Source of the DNA: Akkermansiaceae bacterium | Lineage (GTDB): Bacteria; Verrucomicrobiota; Verrucomicrobiia; Verrucomicrobiales; Akkermansiaceae | Direction of reading: 5' to 3' | NCBI GenBank assembly: GCA_023301545.1 | Contig: JALZUI010000065.1 | Coordinates: 1-16,403 of the forward strand | Length of the DNA: 16,403 nucleotides | In this document: one piece after another, positions 14,255-16,403 of the stretch | Layout: each line of letters begins with the position of its first letter | Numbering within the stretch: position 1 is the first letter of the stretch | Program-made: the position numbers and the translations under genes | The notes under the pieces: generated by a model | Seen by the model: the letters and a program-made list of their open reading frames with translations, nothing else | What the model was told of the DNA's origin: nothing | The model's database searches: none

Positions 14255-15895
14255 TTATTTTGTAAATTTCCCAGCCCACATTGCGATCATGCTTGCAGCG
14301 AACTTCGCATCGTCCTCACCTGTAAGTAGGTGCGCTGCTCCATCAAGTGCGATAAAGGATTTCGGATGCTTAAGCGCACTATAGATTTCTCCTGCGTTTT
14401 TAAGTGCTACTACATCATCAGACGGGGAGTGCATGATTAACTTATGTCCCGGGAGACTGTTAAGGTTTGCGATGTAGTCGTAGCTTCTGACGTCATCAAC
14501 AAACTTACGCCCGATCGTAAAGTCACGTCCTGCGAGCTTAACCACTGCAATTCCTTCCTCTTCAATCTCACTCAGTTTTTCTTCAAGCATATGCAGTATG
14601 TGTGCGGGATCAGCAGGTGCTCCTATGGTCGAAACAGCTTGCACGCTTGCGATATTTCCACTTGCCGCAAGAACAGCCGCTCCACCTAGGGAATGCCCTA
14701 CTAGAAGCTTAGGCGCTTGCAGATTAGTCTCCAACCAGTGGGCTGCAGCGTAGATGTCATCCACATTAGTAAGGAACGAGGAATCCTCGAACTTACCACC
14801 TGATTTCCCGAGACCTGAAAAATCTACGCGTAGAGTAGCTATCCCATTTTTAGCGAGGGCTTGCGTGATTTTCTTTTCAGGGAGAAAGTCTTTTCCACAA
14901 GTAAAGCAGTGCGCAAAGATCGCGCAAATTTGGATCTCCCCTTCTGGAATTTCAATAACTCCTGCGAGGGTTCCATTAGGGCCTTCGATGTCAACCTTAT
15001 GACTTCCAGGAGTCAACGCAATCGGTTCAATCGGTGCTGGAGTATCGCTTACTGGTTTTAAGTTTTGGGCCAGTTCGTCAATCGCGGCTAGGTCTGTAGA
15101 CTCACCACGAGCAACGAAGAGGAACGCTAAGATCATGGCCCGAGCCGAATTATCACCACCCGCAAGCGAGTTCTGGCTAATACATTCTGCATAGCTCGCA
15201 CCGTGATGAATTGCATAGTAGAGAGTCAGAGGGAAGGCCTCTGGAAAGTGACACGTCAGTCCCATTGCCGCCGCTACGGCTAGGTGATCATTAGGGTCAG
15301 CTTCCCTCGCTACTTGGAGATGAGCGAGAGGATTTAGCGAGCTATAACTTCCTGTTTCCGCCGCTATTTGAAAGGCATCTACAAAGCTCGCACCAGCCTT
15401 AATCGCGTATACTGCACGTGTGAAAAACTCCGCTGATTCGATCACATTGACATCTCCATGTGTCAGCTGTGTTTGCGCTTTAGCATTAGTGACCGTTTCT
15501 TCTAAATCTGCACCGAGGTCGAAAAGTGGAGCAATACGAGAAGCCCCACCTAGATCATTAGAGTTCGAAGGAGTCTCCGCTTGGCTTGCCATTGTCTCAT
15601 TAGTGGCCGCGTCTTTGTAGCCAGCGTAAGTGCCTGCACGCTTCAGCCACGTAGCTTTCCATGCCTCGTGATCATATTGTTTATGCTCCTCTAGGTGTTG
15701 CTGCAGCCAAGCCATCTGGTCACCGTAGTGAGTTCCATCTCCCGCAGACTTGCCTTGGTGAAAGTTAGAGAGAGGTGCCGTAAGTTCCTTAATCCCATCG
15801 GGAAAGGCTCTTGCTATTTTCGATTGGTTATAAATCCAATGTGAACCTAGGGATAGGGAGTCGGCGACGAAGGTCGCTACATAATATGAAGTCAT
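14255..15895 (-). CDS. ADP-ribosylglycohydrolase-like / alpha-beta hydrolase fusion protein
   Basis: 546 residues in two parts. Residues 1-270 resemble the ADP-ribosylglycohydrolase/J1-crystallin fold: AD-x4-GSHWIY (11-22), GDGTHYGDQ (52-60), NDLGGASRIAPLF, THGDVNVIESA and GGDNSARAM (246-254). In true hydrolases the metal-binding motifs read TDDT and GGDTD; here they are YGDQ and GGDNS, so metal binding is altered, as in J1-crystallins. After a Pro-rich linker, residues about 300-546 form an alpha/beta hydrolase: FAHCFTCGKDF, RVDFSGLGKSGG, nucleophile S402 in GHSLGG, then TIGAPADPAHILHM, D493 in SPSDD, and H522 in DGAAHLLTG. These features match the hydrolase domain that in many bacteria is fused to OsmC, which is absent here. 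No signal peptide, so cytoplasmic. It lies 43 bases after lemA and 6 before the reductase. Function unknown. Confidence 0.8.
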   Translation of the reverse strand: MTSYYVATFVADSLSLGSHWIYNQSKIARAFPDGIKELTAPLSNFHQGKSAGDGTHYGDQMAWLQQHLEEHKQYDHEAWKATWLKRAGTYAGYKDAATNETMASQAETPSNSNDLGGASRIAPLFDLGADLEETVTNAKAQTQLTHGDVNVIESAEFFTRAVYAIKAGASFVDAFQIAAETGSYSSLNPLAHLQVAREADPNDHLAVAAAMGLTCHFPEAFPLTLYYAIHHGASYAECISQNSLAGGDNSARAMILAFLFVARGESTDLAAIDELAQNLKPVSDTPAPIEPIALTPGSHKVDIEGPNGTLAGVIEIPEGEIQICAIFAHCFTCGKDFLPEKKITQALAKNGIATLRVDFSGLGKSGGKFEDSSFLTNVDDIYAAAHWLETNLQAPKLLVGHSLGGAAVLAASGNIASVQAVSTIGAPADPAHILHMLEEKLSEIEEEGIAVVKLAGRDFTIGRKFVDDVRSYDYIANLNSLPGHKLIMHSPSDDVVALKNAGEIYSALKHPKSFIALDGAAHLLTGEDDAKFAASMIAMWAGKFTK

Positions 15896-15938
15896 CGTTG
15901 GGATATCTGTTTATAATGAAACTAAAGCGATAGAAAAC

Positions 15939-16403
15939 TTAGTTGAAATCTACTTTAACTGCCTTACGCTCTTCCTCATTAGCGACCTCAAAGAGCGTCG
16001 CTTGGCGGAAACTAAAGAAATTGGCGATAAAGTTCGATGGAAAGGACTCCACCTTCGTATTAAACGAGGTCACGGAGTCATTGTATGCTTGGCGGGAGAA
16101 GGCCACTTTATTTTCTGTAGAGGTCAATTCTTCGCTGAGTTGCATCATATTTTGGTTAGAACGGAGCTCAGGGTAAGATTCGGAAAGTCCGAAAAAGCGC
16201 CCCATCGATCCGCTTAATGCAGATTCAGCAGCAACTAATTTACCTACAGATTCCCCATCGGCGTTTTTGCTCGCCTCCGCACATGCACTCTGTGCGCTGT
16301 TTCTGGCGGAAATTACAGCCTCTAGCGTTTCGCGCTCGTGCTTCATGTAGGTCTTAGCCGTTTCGATCAGGTTAGGAATCAGGTCATAACGACGCTTCAG
16401 CTG
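15939..16403 (-). CDS. lemA: LemA family protein, 5' end outside window
   Basis: The minus-strand frame is open to the window edge, giving the C-terminal 154 residues of a LemA protein. The visible part starts QLKRRYDLIPNLIETAKTYMKHERETLEAV, the hallmark stretch of the family (split here by nothing but shown in pieces: QLKRRYDLIPNL, then IETAKTYMKHE). Further on come LSGSMGRFFGLSESYPELRSN, written as GRFFGLSESYPELRSN, and EELTSTENKVAFSRQAYND, and it ends with FPSNFIANFFSF and an FEV-containing tail, all typical. The missing N-terminus should hold one membrane helix; family members are membrane-anchored helical bundles of poorly known function. No terminator separates it from the fusion gene 43 bases downstream, so it probably heads or belongs to that operon. 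Confidence 0.93.
   Translation of the reverse strand, partial: QLKRRYDLIPNLIETAKTYMKHERETLEAVISARNSAQSACAEASKNADGESVGKLVAAESALSGSMGRFFGLSESYPELRSNQNMMQLSEELTSTENKVAFSRQAYNDSVTSFNTKVESFPSNFIANFFSFRQATLFEVANEEERKAVKVDFN

Noticed and set aside
1..16403. CRISPR array, tRNA/rRNA genes, insertion sequences, prophage or known defence system
   Set aside because: No direct-repeat array, cloverleaf, transposase, integrase or recognised defence gene seen on either strand.

Overview
The window reads as chromosomal DNA of a free-living, Gram-negative-type bacterium of roughly 45-50% GC. The gene content fits the Verrucomicrobiota / PVC group: a secreted S1 sulfatase, a secreted von Willebrand A protein, a PpiD-like membrane chaperone, a zinc-free ribosomal protein L36, and almost no Shine-Dalgarno sequences before the genes. 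This placement is an inference; no rRNA or other decisive marker is present. I see no phage, insertion sequence, tRNA, rRNA or CRISPR array, and no gene-free stretch longer than 300 bases.

Left part (1-5677). The 3' part of a divergent GH1 glycosidase (1-861) is followed by a long-chain polyprenyl diphosphate synthase of the IspB type (921-1931). A convergent exported S1 sulfatase follows (3578-1968). Divergent from the sulfatase are a TauE/SafE membrane transporter (3755-4585), perhaps with a 25-codon coupled leader, and a CE4/NodB polysaccharide deacetylase lipoprotein (4862-5677). The sulfatase plus an anion-exporter-type protein hints at handling of sulfated sugars and their sulfur, but the two are on opposite strands and the link is only suggestive.

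Middle (5700-9123). ruvB on the minus strand is divergent from a 54-codon rpmJ of the zinc-free type, which ends in a good intrinsic terminator. Then comes a minus-strand pair: a PpiD/SurA-like membrane-anchored folding factor, followed after one base by a short TPR protein.

Right part (9336-16403). A plus-strand unit encodes a secreted vWA-domain protein, an OmpR-family response regulator and a membrane sensor kinase, packed within a few bases of each other. Convergent to it is a minus-strand unit: lemA (5' end outside the window), then a two-domain protein joining an ADP-ribosylglycohydrolase/J1-crystallin-like domain to an alpha/beta hydrolase, then six bases on a class I FAD disulfide reductase.

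Most notable observations. (1) The ADP-ribosylglycohydrolase-like/alpha-beta hydrolase fusion carries a hydrolase of the type usually fused to OsmC, and sits next to a disulfide reductase. (2) Two intrinsic terminators are embedded in the 3' end of the convergent neighbouring gene; in both, the U-tract is the complement of Lys-Lys codons. (3) A nested inverted repeat lies downstream of the TauE gene. (4) Shine-Dalgarno sequences are nearly absent, yet a perfect AGGAGG precedes a tiny in-frame ORF upstream of ruvB.
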